A stretch of DNA of 64,000 bases from Verrucomicrobiaceae bacterium (lineage in GTDB: Bacteria; Verrucomicrobiota; Verrucomicrobiia; Verrucomicrobiales; Akkermansiaceae). The stretch lies in NCBI GenBank assembly GCA_027491155.1, contig JAIXWR010000034.1, positions 124,001 to 188,000 on the forward strand, written 5' to 3'. The position numbers and the translations under genes are program-made. This document shows, one piece after another, positions 17,447 through 27,300 of this stretch (positions are counted from its first letter, which is position 1; the number at the start of each line of letters is the position of its first letter). The notes under the pieces were generated by a model that worked only from the letters and a program-made list of their open reading frames with translations, ran no database searches and was not told where the DNA came from.

Positions 17447-17594
17447 GGGCAAGTTAGCATATGACTATGTCATTTCCCGGAGGGCTTGCGAGAACTCTCC
17501 ACCGGCACCGGGTGCGACTTGTCGTTGCCCCCAAGCGAAGGAAGCGGGTTGCTGCATGGAAGGTTTCAAGCCGGATTCCACCGCGGGACCACTG

Positions 17595-18059
17595 CTAAAC
17601 CCCTCCCGACAGCAGGTCTGCCACTTCCGCGACGCGACCTGTGTTCGGAACGATCGTCACGTCATCGCCCAGTTCCAACGTGGCAAGTTGCGAGTCGAGC
17701 AAGCTGGCGGGCATGAAGTGCTGCCGCGATTTCATTCGCTGCAAAAGCAAGTCCCTATCGAGGGTGAGGACGAAGAACCGCAGCGGCCCGGCCAGTTCGC
17801 GCAGGCGGTCGCGGTAGATCTTTTTCAAGGCCGAGCAGGCGAGGACGATGTTTTCGCGGCTCGCGAGATGCTTGCCGAGGGCCTCCAGCCAGCCGGCGCG
17901 GTCGGCGTCGTCGAGCGGGATCCCCGCCTTCATCTTCGCGATGTTTTCCGGCGGATGAAAATCGTCGGCGTCGGCGAACTCGCAGCCGAGCCGCTCCGCC
18001 AGCAGCTTGCCGACGGTGCTTTTGCCGCTGCCGCTGACGCCGGCGATGATGATCTTCAT
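17595..18059 (-). CDS. gntK: Gluconokinase
   Basis: The 154-residue kinase matches thermoresistant/GntK-type gluconokinases: Walker A GVSGSGKST (7-15), DADDFHPPENIAKMKAGIPLDDADR, and ACSALKKIYRDRLRE. It phosphorylates D-gluconate to 6-phosphogluconate. It follows the dehydrogenase gene by 40 bp and is probably the last gene of the sugar operon, which suggests that the sugar is oxidised to gluconate or a related hexonate and then enters the pentose phosphate or Entner-Doudoroff route. Confidence 0.92.
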   Translation of the reverse strand: MKIIIAGVSGSGKSTVGKLLAERLGCEFADADDFHPPENIAKMKAGIPLDDADRAGWLEALGKHLASRENIVLACSALKKIYRDRLRELAGPLRFFVLTLDRDLLLQRMKSRQHFMPASLLDSQLATLELGDDVTIVPNTGRVAEVADLLSGGV

Positions 18060-18099
18060 GACGGTGGAAGGCTTGCGGCAGGGATGCCGCAGCCACTTT

Positions 18100-19125
18100 T
18101 CAAAGATCGATGATCACCTTGATCGCGCCCAGCTTCGGATCGGTAAAGCGGGCGAAGCCGGTCGGCACGTCGGCGAAGGCGAGGCGGTGGGTGATCCACG
18201 CGTCGGTATCGATCTTGCCTTCCCCGATCAGCCCGATGATCTCGCCGAAGTCCTTCGGCAAGGCGTTGCGCGACGCCAGCAGCGTCAGCTCGCGGCGGTG
18301 GAAAACCGGGGCGTGCGGGAATTTCAGCTCCTGGGTGGTGATGCCGACATAGACCACGCGGCCGGTGAAGGCGGCGAACTGGAAGCAGGTGGACATCGAC
18401 ACCGCGGAGCCGGTGGCGTCGATGATCACGTCGGCAAGCTGGCCGCCGGTGAGCTGCTCCAGCGCCGCGAGTTCGGAACCGTCGCCCTTCACGAGGATCC
18501 CGTTGCCGAGACCGAGCCGGTCGCGGCAGAAATCGAGGCGGCCCTGGACCATGTCCATGATGACGACCTTCACGTCCATCAGCTTGAGGAACTCCAGGCA
18601 AGCCAGGCCGATCGGACCGGCACCGATCACCAGCACGGTCTCGCCGGGCTTGGGATTGCCGCGTTGCACCGCGTGGTAGCCGATGGCCAGGGTTTCGACG
18701 AGCGCGAGCTGGTCGTAGGAAAGATCGTTGCCCGGGTGGAGCTTGCGCGCCGGAACGATCCACGAATCGCGCAAGCCGCCGTCCTGGTGGACGCCGAGGA
18801 CCTGCACGCCGGGGCAGCAGTTGGAGGAGCCCTTGAGGCTGGTCGGCGACGTGGGGTCGTTGACGTAAGGCTCGAGCGAGCACTTGTCGCCGGCCTTCAC
18901 GTTCGTCACGCCTTCACCGGTCGCCAGCACCTCCAGCCCGAGCTCGTGGCCGGGGATCCGCGGGTAAGAGAAGAACGGCATCTTGCCGAGATAGCCGGAG
19001 AGATCGGTCCCGCAGATGCCCATGCGGTGGGTGCGGACCAGCGCCTCGCCGGGGCCGGGCGCGGGAGGTTCGGGGAGGTCGATGACGTTGATCTCCTCGG
19101 GACGGGTGAACTGGATGGCTTTCAT
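18100..19125 (-). CDS. Zinc-dependent alcohol/polyol dehydrogenase (MDR superfamily)
   Basis: The 341-residue protein has the MDR catalytic zinc ligands Cys38 (in GICGTD) and His60-Glu61 (GHE), and the NAD-binding motif VLVIGAGPIGLACLEFLK (around 165-182). The usual structural-zinc loop with four cysteines is reduced to SNCCPGVQVLG, as in gulonate/idonate 5-dehydrogenase-like and some sugar dehydrogenases. The start overlaps the upstream isomerase stop by four bases. The context (mutarotase, isomerase, gluconokinase, GntR regulator) points to oxidation of a sugar or sugar acid; the exact substrate is not determined. Confidence 0.85.
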   Translation of the reverse strand: MKAIQFTRPEEINVIDLPEPPAPGPGEALVRTHRMGICGTDLSGYLGKMPFFSYPRIPGHELGLEVLATGEGVTNVKAGDKCSLEPYVNDPTSPTSLKGSSNCCPGVQVLGVHQDGGLRDSWIVPARKLHPGNDLSYDQLALVETLAIGYHAVQRGNPKPGETVLVIGAGPIGLACLEFLKLMDVKVVIMDMVQGRLDFCRDRLGLGNGILVKGDGSELAALEQLTGGQLADVIIDATGSAVSMSTCFQFAAFTGRVVYVGITTQELKFPHAPVFHRRELTLLASRNALPKDFGEIIGLIGEGKIDTDAWITHRLAFADVPTGFARFTDPKLGAIKVIIDL

Positions 19126-19931
19126 GGGGAAGTGGAAAGTGATTTGAGCGTTTGGCTCGCGGCGGTATCCGAGTCGGGCAGCGGGAAAATCTCGGCGGAG
19201 AGATAGCCGGAGTACGAGATCTCCCGTAGTGCGGCGAAAATCGGGGCGGGATCGGTATGGCCGAGGCCCATCGCCTGGCGGTTGGAATCGGCCCAGTGGA
19301 CATGGCCGACGTGGCGGGAGGCCTCGCGCAGTGCGGCGGCGATGTCGCGCTCCTCGATGTTCATGTGGAACAAGTCGGCGAGAAGGACGATGTTCGTGAG
19401 GCCGCGTTGATCGAGGTAGTCCGCGGCGGGAGCGAGTCGGTTGAAGAGGTTCGTCTCGTAGCGGTTGAGCGGCTCGTAGATGAAGGGGACGCCGTGATGT
19501 GCCGCGGCCTCGCCGGCGGACTTCAGCGCGGCTGTTAGAAAATCCAGCGCCTGGTCGCGGGTCACCGGGCCGCCCCACTTCCCCTGCATCGAGCCGAGGA
19601 TGGCGGGAGCGCCCAGACGGCCGCCGAAATCGATCATCCGGAGCACGAAATCGAGCGCCGCCGCGCGTTTCTCCGGCGAGGGATCGGTGAGGGACAGCCC
19701 GTGCTTCACCATGCCCGCGCCGGTGCCGACGGCGGCGATGGCGAGGCCGTGCTGCTTTTGAAGCGCCTGGATTTCCTCCACCGGCAGCGCGTCCGGGCCT
19801 TCGAGGAAAAGTTCGACGGCATCGTAGCCCAGCGCCGCGGCCTTCGCGAAGCCGGCGTCGAGAGGATCATGGAACACGAAAGGCCCGGCGGCCGACTCCG
19901 GCACGCGGCAGAGGGTGACGGCGGTTTTCAT
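19122..19931 (-). CDS. TIM-barrel sugar phosphate isomerase/epimerase
   Basis: The 269-residue AP-endonuclease-2-type TIM-barrel protein has ELFLEGPDALPVEE, a conserved PFIYEPLNRYET (metal-binding Glu), LLADLFHMNIEE (Asp/His) and GHVHWADSNRQAMGLGH, the order expected in hydroxypyruvate isomerase/tagatose epimerase-like enzymes. It is the second gene of the sugar operon and is coupled to the dehydrogenase by ATGA. It contains one copy of the GCTGTTAGA word (19531-19539), which makes the codon pair CTA-ACA here. Confidence 0.87.
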   Translation of the reverse strand: MKTAVTLCRVPESAAGPFVFHDPLDAGFAKAAALGYDAVELFLEGPDALPVEEIQALQKQHGLAIAAVGTGAGMVKHGLSLTDPSPEKRAAALDFVLRMIDFGGRLGAPAILGSMQGKWGGPVTRDQALDFLTAALKSAGEAAAHHGVPFIYEPLNRYETNLFNRLAPAADYLDQRGLTNIVLLADLFHMNIEERDIAAALREASRHVGHVHWADSNRQAMGLGHTDPAPIFAALREISYSGYLSAEIFPLPDSDTAASQTLKSLSTSP

Positions 19932-19977
19932 CGTGGCACTAGAGAATGAACGAGTGTGGCTGCGCAGCGGAAAAATA

Positions 19978-20123
19978 TGGAGTGCTGCGGCACGACGCAG
20001 CTTTGGCTCCGGGGGCGGGTCGCCTCAAGTGTTGGCCCCGGACTGCCGTTGAGGCCGATCCGCGGCTGGCGAGAGTGGCGGACCGCACCCCCAGCCAAAG
20101 CGATGTCATGCCATCGCACTCCA
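19978..20123. repeat. 146-bp palindromic element, copy 2
   Basis: Inverted ends TGGA/TCCA as in the copy at 3197-3343. The left arm hairpin is CTGCG-gcacga-CGCAG (19985-20000); the right, read on the minus strand, is CGATG-gcatga-CATCG (20101-20116). The arms continue with CTTTGGCT. An inner pair, GCCTCAA (20022-20028) and TTGAGGC (20049-20055), adds structure to the core. The element lies between the mutarotase and isomerase genes inside the sugar operon. Confidence 0.8.
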
Positions 20124-20154
20124 CATGCCGTGTGATCTCCAGCGGCGGTCTTCA

Positions 20155-20556
20155 TCACTCGGATTCCAGGATGAGATTGCCGTAGGCGGTCGGGTCGCCG
20201 GTGCGGATCAGGCCGATCGCTTTCGGCACGCGCTTCTTGAACTCGAGGTGCGGCTCGCGGGTCAGCGGGATGCTGCCGAAGGACTTCGCGAACGCGTCCA
20301 CCGTCTCCTGCGGGTTGGTGGTCAGGAACTCCTCCGCCTGCCAGATGCGGCCGATCTTGAAGTTCGGCTTCAGCAGTTCGAGCACGTCGAGGACGTTCGG
20401 AATGCCCTTGGTCAGCGAGATGTCGACCGTTTCGATCTCCGGCCAGTAGGGGAAGGCCCAGTCGGCGATGACCAGGGTGTTGGTATGGCGGATCCGCGCG
20501 ATCAGGTGGAGAAGCTGGGGATTGAGAATGCCGGTCTGGAGCATGGGGCGGATCAT
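20155..20556 (-). CDS. RbsD/FucU-family sugar mutarotase
   Basis: The 133-residue protein has the compact RbsD/FucU fold markers: N-terminal NPQLLHLIARIRHTNTLVIADWAFPYWP, the DISLTKGIP block and a C-terminal IRTGDPTAYGNLIL. The family interconverts anomers of sugars such as ribose or fucose, often speeding uptake or the first catabolic step. The ATG at 20556 lies 83 bp from the divergent GntR gene, so it is probably the first gene of the operon. The palindromic element separates it from the isomerase gene. Confidence 0.9.
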   Translation of the reverse strand: MIRPMLQTGILNPQLLHLIARIRHTNTLVIADWAFPYWPEIETVDISLTKGIPNVLDVLELLKPNFKIGRIWQAEEFLTTNPQETVDAFAKSFGSIPLTREPHLEFKKRVPKAIGLIRTGDPTAYGNLILESE

Positions 20557-20639
20557 GCACAGCGGGCGGCGGACGTCATCCGGGAATGTCGTCAGGTTTC
20601 CACTGGCAGCGAGCGCGGCGACCGGCCTAGGCTTGCCGC

Positions 20640-21317
20640 GTGCAACGACGAAGCGCCCAGATCGCCGGTGAACTCGAACAGGAAATCCTGGCCGGCAAGC
20701 TGCCGCCGGGCGAGCGCCTGCCCTCGGAGGAGAAATACTGCGAGCGTTTCGGCGTCAGCCGCACGGTGATCCGCGAGGCGATCCAGCAGCTCCGCGGCCG
20801 GGGACTGCTGCGCACTTTGAAAGGGTCCGGCACCTACATCGCCGACCCCAGCCTCGAGTCGCTCGGCAACGCGGTGGAGAGCTACTCCGCGCTGGTCGAG
20901 GACAGCGATTTCCTGGAGCTGATCGATTTCCGCATCCTGATCGAGACCGAGTGCGCCCGCCTCGCCGCGAAGAATGCGGGCGAACAGGTGATCAAGGAGT
21001 TGAAGCGTATTCTCGACAGCATGGAGAAGCTCCGCGGCACCAAGGACAAGTTCAGCAAGGCGGACATCGCCTTCCATCTCGCCATCGCCCGTGGTTCGGG
21101 CAACGGGATCTACTCGATCCTGCTGGGAGCCTTGGAGAAGCGCTGCATCGCCTACGCCCAGGCCAACCGCGGCGACGGCGACTGGTCGAGCCCCGTGATT
21201 TCCGGCCACCGCGAGATCCTCGACGCGATCGAAGCCGGCCTGCCCGACAAGGCGGCCGACGCGATGAGGAAGCACCTGCTCTCCTCGCGCCGCCACTTTG
21301 TCGATCTTGCGGGCTAG
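20640..21317 (+). CDS. GntR family (FadR subfamily) transcriptional regulator
   Basis: The 225-residue protein has an N-terminal winged helix-turn-helix with GKLPPGERLPSEEKYCERFGVSRTVIREAIQQLRGRGLL, then a helical FCD effector domain with metal-site residues in DFRILIETE, DIAFHLAIA and SGHREILDAIEAG. The start is a GTG at 20640; no ATG fits. FadR/GntR proteins bind sugar acids or carboxylates and usually repress adjacent divergent operons, here the mutarotase-isomerase-dehydrogenase-gluconokinase genes. I found no convincing operator in the 83-bp intergenic region. Confidence 0.92.
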   Translation: MQRRSAQIAGELEQEILAGKLPPGERLPSEEKYCERFGVSRTVIREAIQQLRGRGLLRTLKGSGTYIADPSLESLGNAVESYSALVEDSDFLELIDFRILIETECARLAAKNAGEQVIKELKRILDSMEKLRGTKDKFSKADIAFHLAIARGSGNGIYSILLGALEKRCIAYAQANRGDGDWSSPVISGHREILDAIEAGLPDKAADAMRKHLLSSRRHFVDLAG

Positions 21318-21327
21318 GCGGAGTCCC

Positions 21328-24300
21328 TCACTGGGGAACCTCGCCGCCGCCGCCGCCACCACCGTAGGGCACGATGTTGAAGCGGAAGAACTCCCGCGGC
21401 TCGCTCATCGGCAGGACAAAGGTCTCCACGCCTCCGTCCCCCTCGAAGAACCAGTAGTCATCCCACAGGTCGAGCCCGGTGGAACGCTGGAGCACGTAAC
21501 TCACGCCGGGGATGGTATCGATTCCCAGGCTGAGCTCGTCGTTGACTTCATCGACGACGAACGACGCGAGCGTCAGGCAGCCGCCGGCCATGACCGCGGT
21601 CATGCTCGGAGCCTCGTTGTTGAAGCCGTTGCCATCGATGCCGCTGGCCGTGAGGAGAGGCTCGACCAGGATCGCGGCCTCGGTGGCCGGTGCGGTGAAC
21701 TGCACGGTGACCGTGGTGGTGGCCGAAAGGGCGACGGCCGGCACCGGAATGGTGAGCGTCCCGGCATTCACGGTGCCGGCCGGCGTGGAGCCGACGAAGA
21801 CCGCGTTCCCCGGCAAGGGGATGTTCAGGGTGCTCCCGGTCGAGTTGGCCGGGCCGAGGTTCTCGACCGTGTAGGTCACCGTGAAGTTCGACAGGAAATC
21901 CACCGCCAGCGGGGCATCGACGCTCAAGGCCAGGTCGGTGCTGAAGGTGTCCGGCACCACGGTCACCCCGAAATCGTTGCCGACCGCGCCGCCGTCGCCG
22001 TTGGCCAGGTAGGTGACTTGCAAGGCCAGGCCGTTGCCGATCGGGATGCCCGCGCCTTCCGGCAAGCCGGCGAAGGTGCCGGTGATGGGGTCGCTGCCGT
22101 CGTTGAGGATCAGCACCGCGGAGTCGTTCTCCACCAGCGTGGGGTCCACCGAGATGAAGAGCTCACCCGCGAGATTCACCGTCCCGCCGACCCGCATGCG
22201 GTTGAAGCCGGTCTGCGGCACCAGGCTGTCGAGGTAGAAATCCATGAAAGCCGTGGCATCCAGGGTGAAATCGCCGGTGACTTGGAGGAGGCCGTCGAAA
22301 TCGGGGTAAACATAGGCCCCGGCCTGGGCGTGGACGTTGCCGTCGACCAACCCGTTGCCCTCGAAGTAGCCCGGCGTGGCGACGTCGCCGAGCAGGCTGC
22401 CGTAGATGCTGATGAACTCGTCCGCCGCGATGGTGATGGGCGTGGTCATCGCCGAGGCGTCGAGCGTGGCGCCGGTTTCGACATAAACATATTGGGGCGT
22501 CCCCCAGCTCGCGTTGCCGGCGATCCGCAGCGTGCCTTCGTAGACCGCGCGGTCACCGAAGAAGGTGTTGGTGCCGCTGAGGATCACGGTGCCGGTGCCG
22601 AGCTTGTCGATCCCGATCTCGCCGCTCATCGGCCCGCTGATGTCGAGGGTTCCGGTCACTTCGAAATCCAGCGAGGTGAAGGTCAGGTTCGGATCGGCCG
22701 ACTGGCTGATGCCGCCGGAAATCCGGGCGTCGATCGCGGCCGGTCCATCGTTCACGACGAGGTCGCGGAAGAACGAGGTCGCGCCGTTGTTGAGCTCGAT
22801 CGGATTCTGGAAGTCCACCGTGTGGGTGCCGGTCGCGCTGCCCAGCACCAGGTCGCCGGTGCTGGAGCCGACGGCGAGGAAGGGCGGCGACTGCGTTCCC
22901 CAGACGACGGCCACGCCGGTGCCGCCGAGATTGACCGAGCGGTCGGCGCCATGGGCCGCCCAGCCGCCGGCGGCGGAAGTCGGAAGCTGCACCTCGCCCG
23001 GGCCGGTGCCGAGGGCGCGGGTGAAGTTGCCGCTGCCGAGTTCCAGCACGCCGAAGTTCGTGATGCTCAGGTTGCCGGCCGGCAAGGCGCTGCTGCCGCG
23101 CAGCGAGAGCACGTGGCGAAGGCCGACATTGCTCGAGAAAGGCACGGTGGCAAAGGCCGTGGGAGAGCCCAGGAGCAGATCGCCGCCGGTGCCCGCGGTC
23201 GTGCCGGAAAGCACGGTGCTGCCGGAGCCGAAGAACGCGGCCGTGCCGCTGTTCCAGGTGACATCGCCGGCCACTTCCAGCAGCGCCGGGCTGTCCACCC
23301 GGACGCTGCCGCCGCCCGTTCCGAACAGCAGGTCGCGCGGCGTGCTGAACGAGGCCGCGGTCTGGAGGCAGCCGCCGTTGAGGGTCAGCGCGGCATCGGT
23401 GTCGCCCAGCGCGCTGTCTGCCGCGACCGAGAGGATGCCCTTCTGGATCGTGGTCGATCCGCTGAAGGTGTTGCCTGCCGCGAGCTTCAGGGTGCCGTTT
23501 CCGATCTTCGTAACCCCGGCGGTCCCGGTGCCGTCGTCGAGCAAGCCGGTGACGTCCAGCACCGCGCTGTCGCCCGGATTGGTGCCGCCGTTGACCACGT
23601 CGAAGATCAGGTTTCCGGTCATCGACATCCCGCCGCTCAAGACGAGCGAATTCGGGGCAAGGGCCGAGTAGGTGATGGTCACGTCGCCGGCCCCGTCGAG
23701 GTCGAGGGCGTCGGCGACGGTGCCGGTGAGCGTCCCGAAGTCGAGCCCCGCCGCGACGCCCGCGCCGTTGGTGAAGGTCACCGGGCCGAGCCCGAGCGAG
23801 CTGCCGCCGCCGGATTTCACCGTGCCGCCGGCGATCTGCAGGCCGCCGGCGAAGGTGTTGTTGGGATTGGTCAGGTTGAGCGTGCGCGGGCCGGTCTTGA
23901 GGATGCCGCCGTTGATGATCCGCGTCTCGATGGTCGCGTTCGACCGCGGCTCGTTGGCCCCGACGGTGGTGGTGGCGACGTGGATCGTGCGGGTGACGCC
24001 GCCGAGGTCGAGCGTGCCGTCGGTGGCCGGCGTGAACTCGCTGCCGGTGCCGGTGATGAGCACCTCGCGGCCATCGGTGCCGGTGCTGTTGGCGTTGTTG
24101 TTGAAGGTCAGGTTGCCGTTCAACACGAGCGTGCCGGTCGCGCCGGTCTTCACGCCGCTGAAGTCGTTGGCATCGCTCTGGGTGATGGTGAGCGGACCGA
24201 CGGTTTCGGTGAAACTCGCCAGTTCGAGGAAGGACTCGTCGGCGGCACCGATGGAGACTGCCGCGGAGTTGGAGATCTGTTCCGATGCGGCGAGCCGGAC

Positions 24301-27300
24301 GATACCGGTGGAAGAAGTCGCAAGCCCGCCGGCGCCGATGGCGTCGCCGCTGGACTTCGCGAGTTCCAGCACCCCGGCGGTGACGGAGACCAGGCCAGGC
24401 TGGGTATTTCCCGCGCCGGCCAGACGCAGGGTTCCGGCACCGGATTTCAGGATCGCGGCACCGGGGCTGCCGCCGATGGGACCATCGATGGTGAAGTCGG
24501 CCGCGGCGGTGGCATTGTTCTCGATGTTGAAATTGCGGGACGCGGCACCGAGGTCGAGGTTCCCGCTCAACAGTGCGCCGGCCTGGCCGGTGGTGATGGC
24601 GTCGAAGAACACGTCGCCCCCGAGGACCAGCGAGCCGGACGCGCCGGTGACGATGGTCGCGCCGGACACCGAGGCCAATCCGCCGAGGTTCAAATCGCTG
24701 ACCGGATAGGTCAGGCCGTTGAGATCGAGCGTGCCGTCCTGGATCGTGGCGAAGCGGCCGAACTCCGTGACCGAGCTGCCGAAGCGCAAGGTGCCGGGGC
24801 CGTTCTTGCCGATGCCGTAGTTGCCTGTGCCGGCTCCTTCGGTGATAGCCCCGGTGATCTCGATGTCGCCGCTCCCGGCGAAAGTCACAAAGAGGTTGCT
24901 GCTGCCGGGATTGCCGGTGAAGGAGGCGATGCGAAGAGCGCCGGGAGCGTTGTTGGTGATGGTGTTGTTCGAGGAAACGGTGGCCGCGCCGAAGCTCAGG
25001 CCGTAGCCGTTGGCACCGGTGACGGTGAGAGTTCCCGATACCATGCCGAGCGTGCCCAGCGTGTGGCGGCCGTTGCTTGCCACGCCGCCGATGGCGCGGT
25101 CGACATGCAGCGTGCCGGTGCCGTCCGCGGTGACCGGGTGAGGAAAGACGGTGTCGGCATCGAGCAGGAACTCGATGGTGCCGGAGCTGCCATTGAGCGT
25201 GAGGATCCCGGTGTCGCTGAGGTTTTTCACGCCCTGGACGCGCAGGGTGCCGCCGGTGACGCCGCTGGTCGCCCCGCTGCGGGCGCTGCTGTCGACGCCG
25301 GGGGCAATGGTCAGGATGCCGGTGCCGCTTTTGATGAAACTACCGGCTCCGCCGAGCGGGGAATTCACGGTGAACTCGTTCGCGCCGCTCACGCTGACGC
25401 TGTTGGTGGTGCCACCGGAGGTGATCGTGCGGGAAGTGGCGAAAGTGGAGTCGATCTTCAACACGGCATCGCCCGCCAGCGTCACGCCGTTCGCGGGGTC
25501 GCCCAGCGCGCCGTCGGAGGCCACGGAAAGCGTGCCGTCGTTAATCGCGAGGGTGCCGGTGAAAGAGTTCGCCGCGTTCCCCAGGACGATCTCGCCGGCG
25601 CTGATCTTGGTGATCGTGCCGGTGCCGGAGATCACGCCGTTGAAGGTGGATGGGACGGATGCGCTGCCGTTGTCCACGGTCACGCCTTTCTGAAGCGAAA
25701 GGCCACCATTCCAGGTCACGCCGCCGGCCGGGGCGTCGAAAGTCAGCGTGCCCGAGCCGCCGCTGCGGACGACAAGGTTGTTAGGGACGGTCAGGCTGGA
25801 ATTGAACTGAGCGGTGGCGGTCGCCGTTCCGCTGGTCGCCCCCAGGGTCAACGCGCCGCTGCCCAGTGCGCCGGCGTTCTCGACGAGCAGGATGCCGGCG
25901 GTCACTTCCGTGCCGCCGCTGTGGCTGCTGGCGGCCTCCATTTCCAACGTCCCGATGCCCGCCTTGATCAAGGTCCGCGGGAAGGCATCCTCGGTGATCG
26001 TCTGGACACGGGCGGTGTTCGTGTTGGAAAGGGTCAGGTTTCCGGCAAGGTCGATGCTCAGGAAATTCGGCACGAAGGACGTGGTCACCGGCGTGACCGT
26101 GAGGACCGTGTCGCCCGAGACATCGAGCTGCGGGAAATCGAAAGTCTGGGACGATCCGCTGCCGTTGTTGCCGATGGAAATGCCGCTGGTCCCGCTGACA
26201 GTCAGCGTGCCGGTGGTGATGGTCGCGGTGGTGTTGTTGCGGAAGTCCAGGGTGCCCCCGTTCAAGGTGACCGGGTTGGCGGCCAGCGCGTTGGTGTCGT
26301 TCACGCGAAGGGTTCCGCCCGTCACGGTGACGGTGCCGTTCAGAGCGCCGTCGGTGTTCACGACCAGCGAGCCGCCGTTGAGCGTGGTGGGACCGGTGCC
26401 GAAGGCGCTGGCGGCGTTGAGCGTCACGTTGCCGGCATTCATCACGGTGCCGCCGCCGTAGGTGGAGCTGGCGGCGATGGTGAGATTGATCGGGCTGGTG
26501 CCGCCGTTGACGGTGAGATCGTCGCCCACGCCGCCGGCGATCCCGCCGTTCAGGGTGAGCAGGCCGTCTTTCGACGCGGTGTCGACGCCTTTCAGGATGG
26601 CATCGCCGGAAAGCGCGAGCGGGCCGGTGAGGCGGACGCCGTGGGTATTGTCGCCGGCCATTTCCAGCGTGGTGCCCGCGGCGAGGGTGATGCCCGGAAG
26701 CTCGAAGGTCTTGCTGGTGTTGGAGCCCGAGCGGCGGTCGGGATCGAGGGAAACGGTGCCGCCGAGGGTGATGGCGGCAGGCACCTGATAGGTCTGCACG
26801 GCCGTGGTTCCCGAGCCATCGGCGAGCAGGCGGAGCGAACCGCCGGTGACCGAGATCGAGGCCTCGCCGAAGGGATTCTGCGCCGCGGAGACGGCGACCG
26901 TGGCGGCCGCGCCGAGATTGGGGAACAGCATTTCGATCGTGCCGCCGCCACTGGAAGTGAAGGTGGAACCGGAGGGCAGGTCGGTGGAGCCGCCGGTGAT
27001 GGAAAGATCGCCCGCGCCGGTTTTGGTGATCGTCCGTGCCACCGCGCCGCCGACCAGCGAACCGGTGGTCAGCTTGCCGTTGGTCGCGCCGCTGTCGTTG
27101 ACCGCGAAGGTCGGATTGCCCGTCAGCGTGACATTTCCCAGGACGATCCCGGCGGTGACGCTGGTCGCGTTCGCGCCGGGCGCCACGGTCAGCGCGTTGG
27201 AGCCCATCGAAAGCACGCCCAAGGTGTGTGTGACTCCCGCGCCGACCGTACTGCGGTCGCTGATCAGCGCGCTGTCCGCCGTCACGATCAGGTTCCCCGC

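Noticed and set aside
20557-20639. GntR operator in the divergent intergenic region
   Set aside because: No palindrome matching the FadR-subfamily pattern could be read convincingly in the 83 bp.
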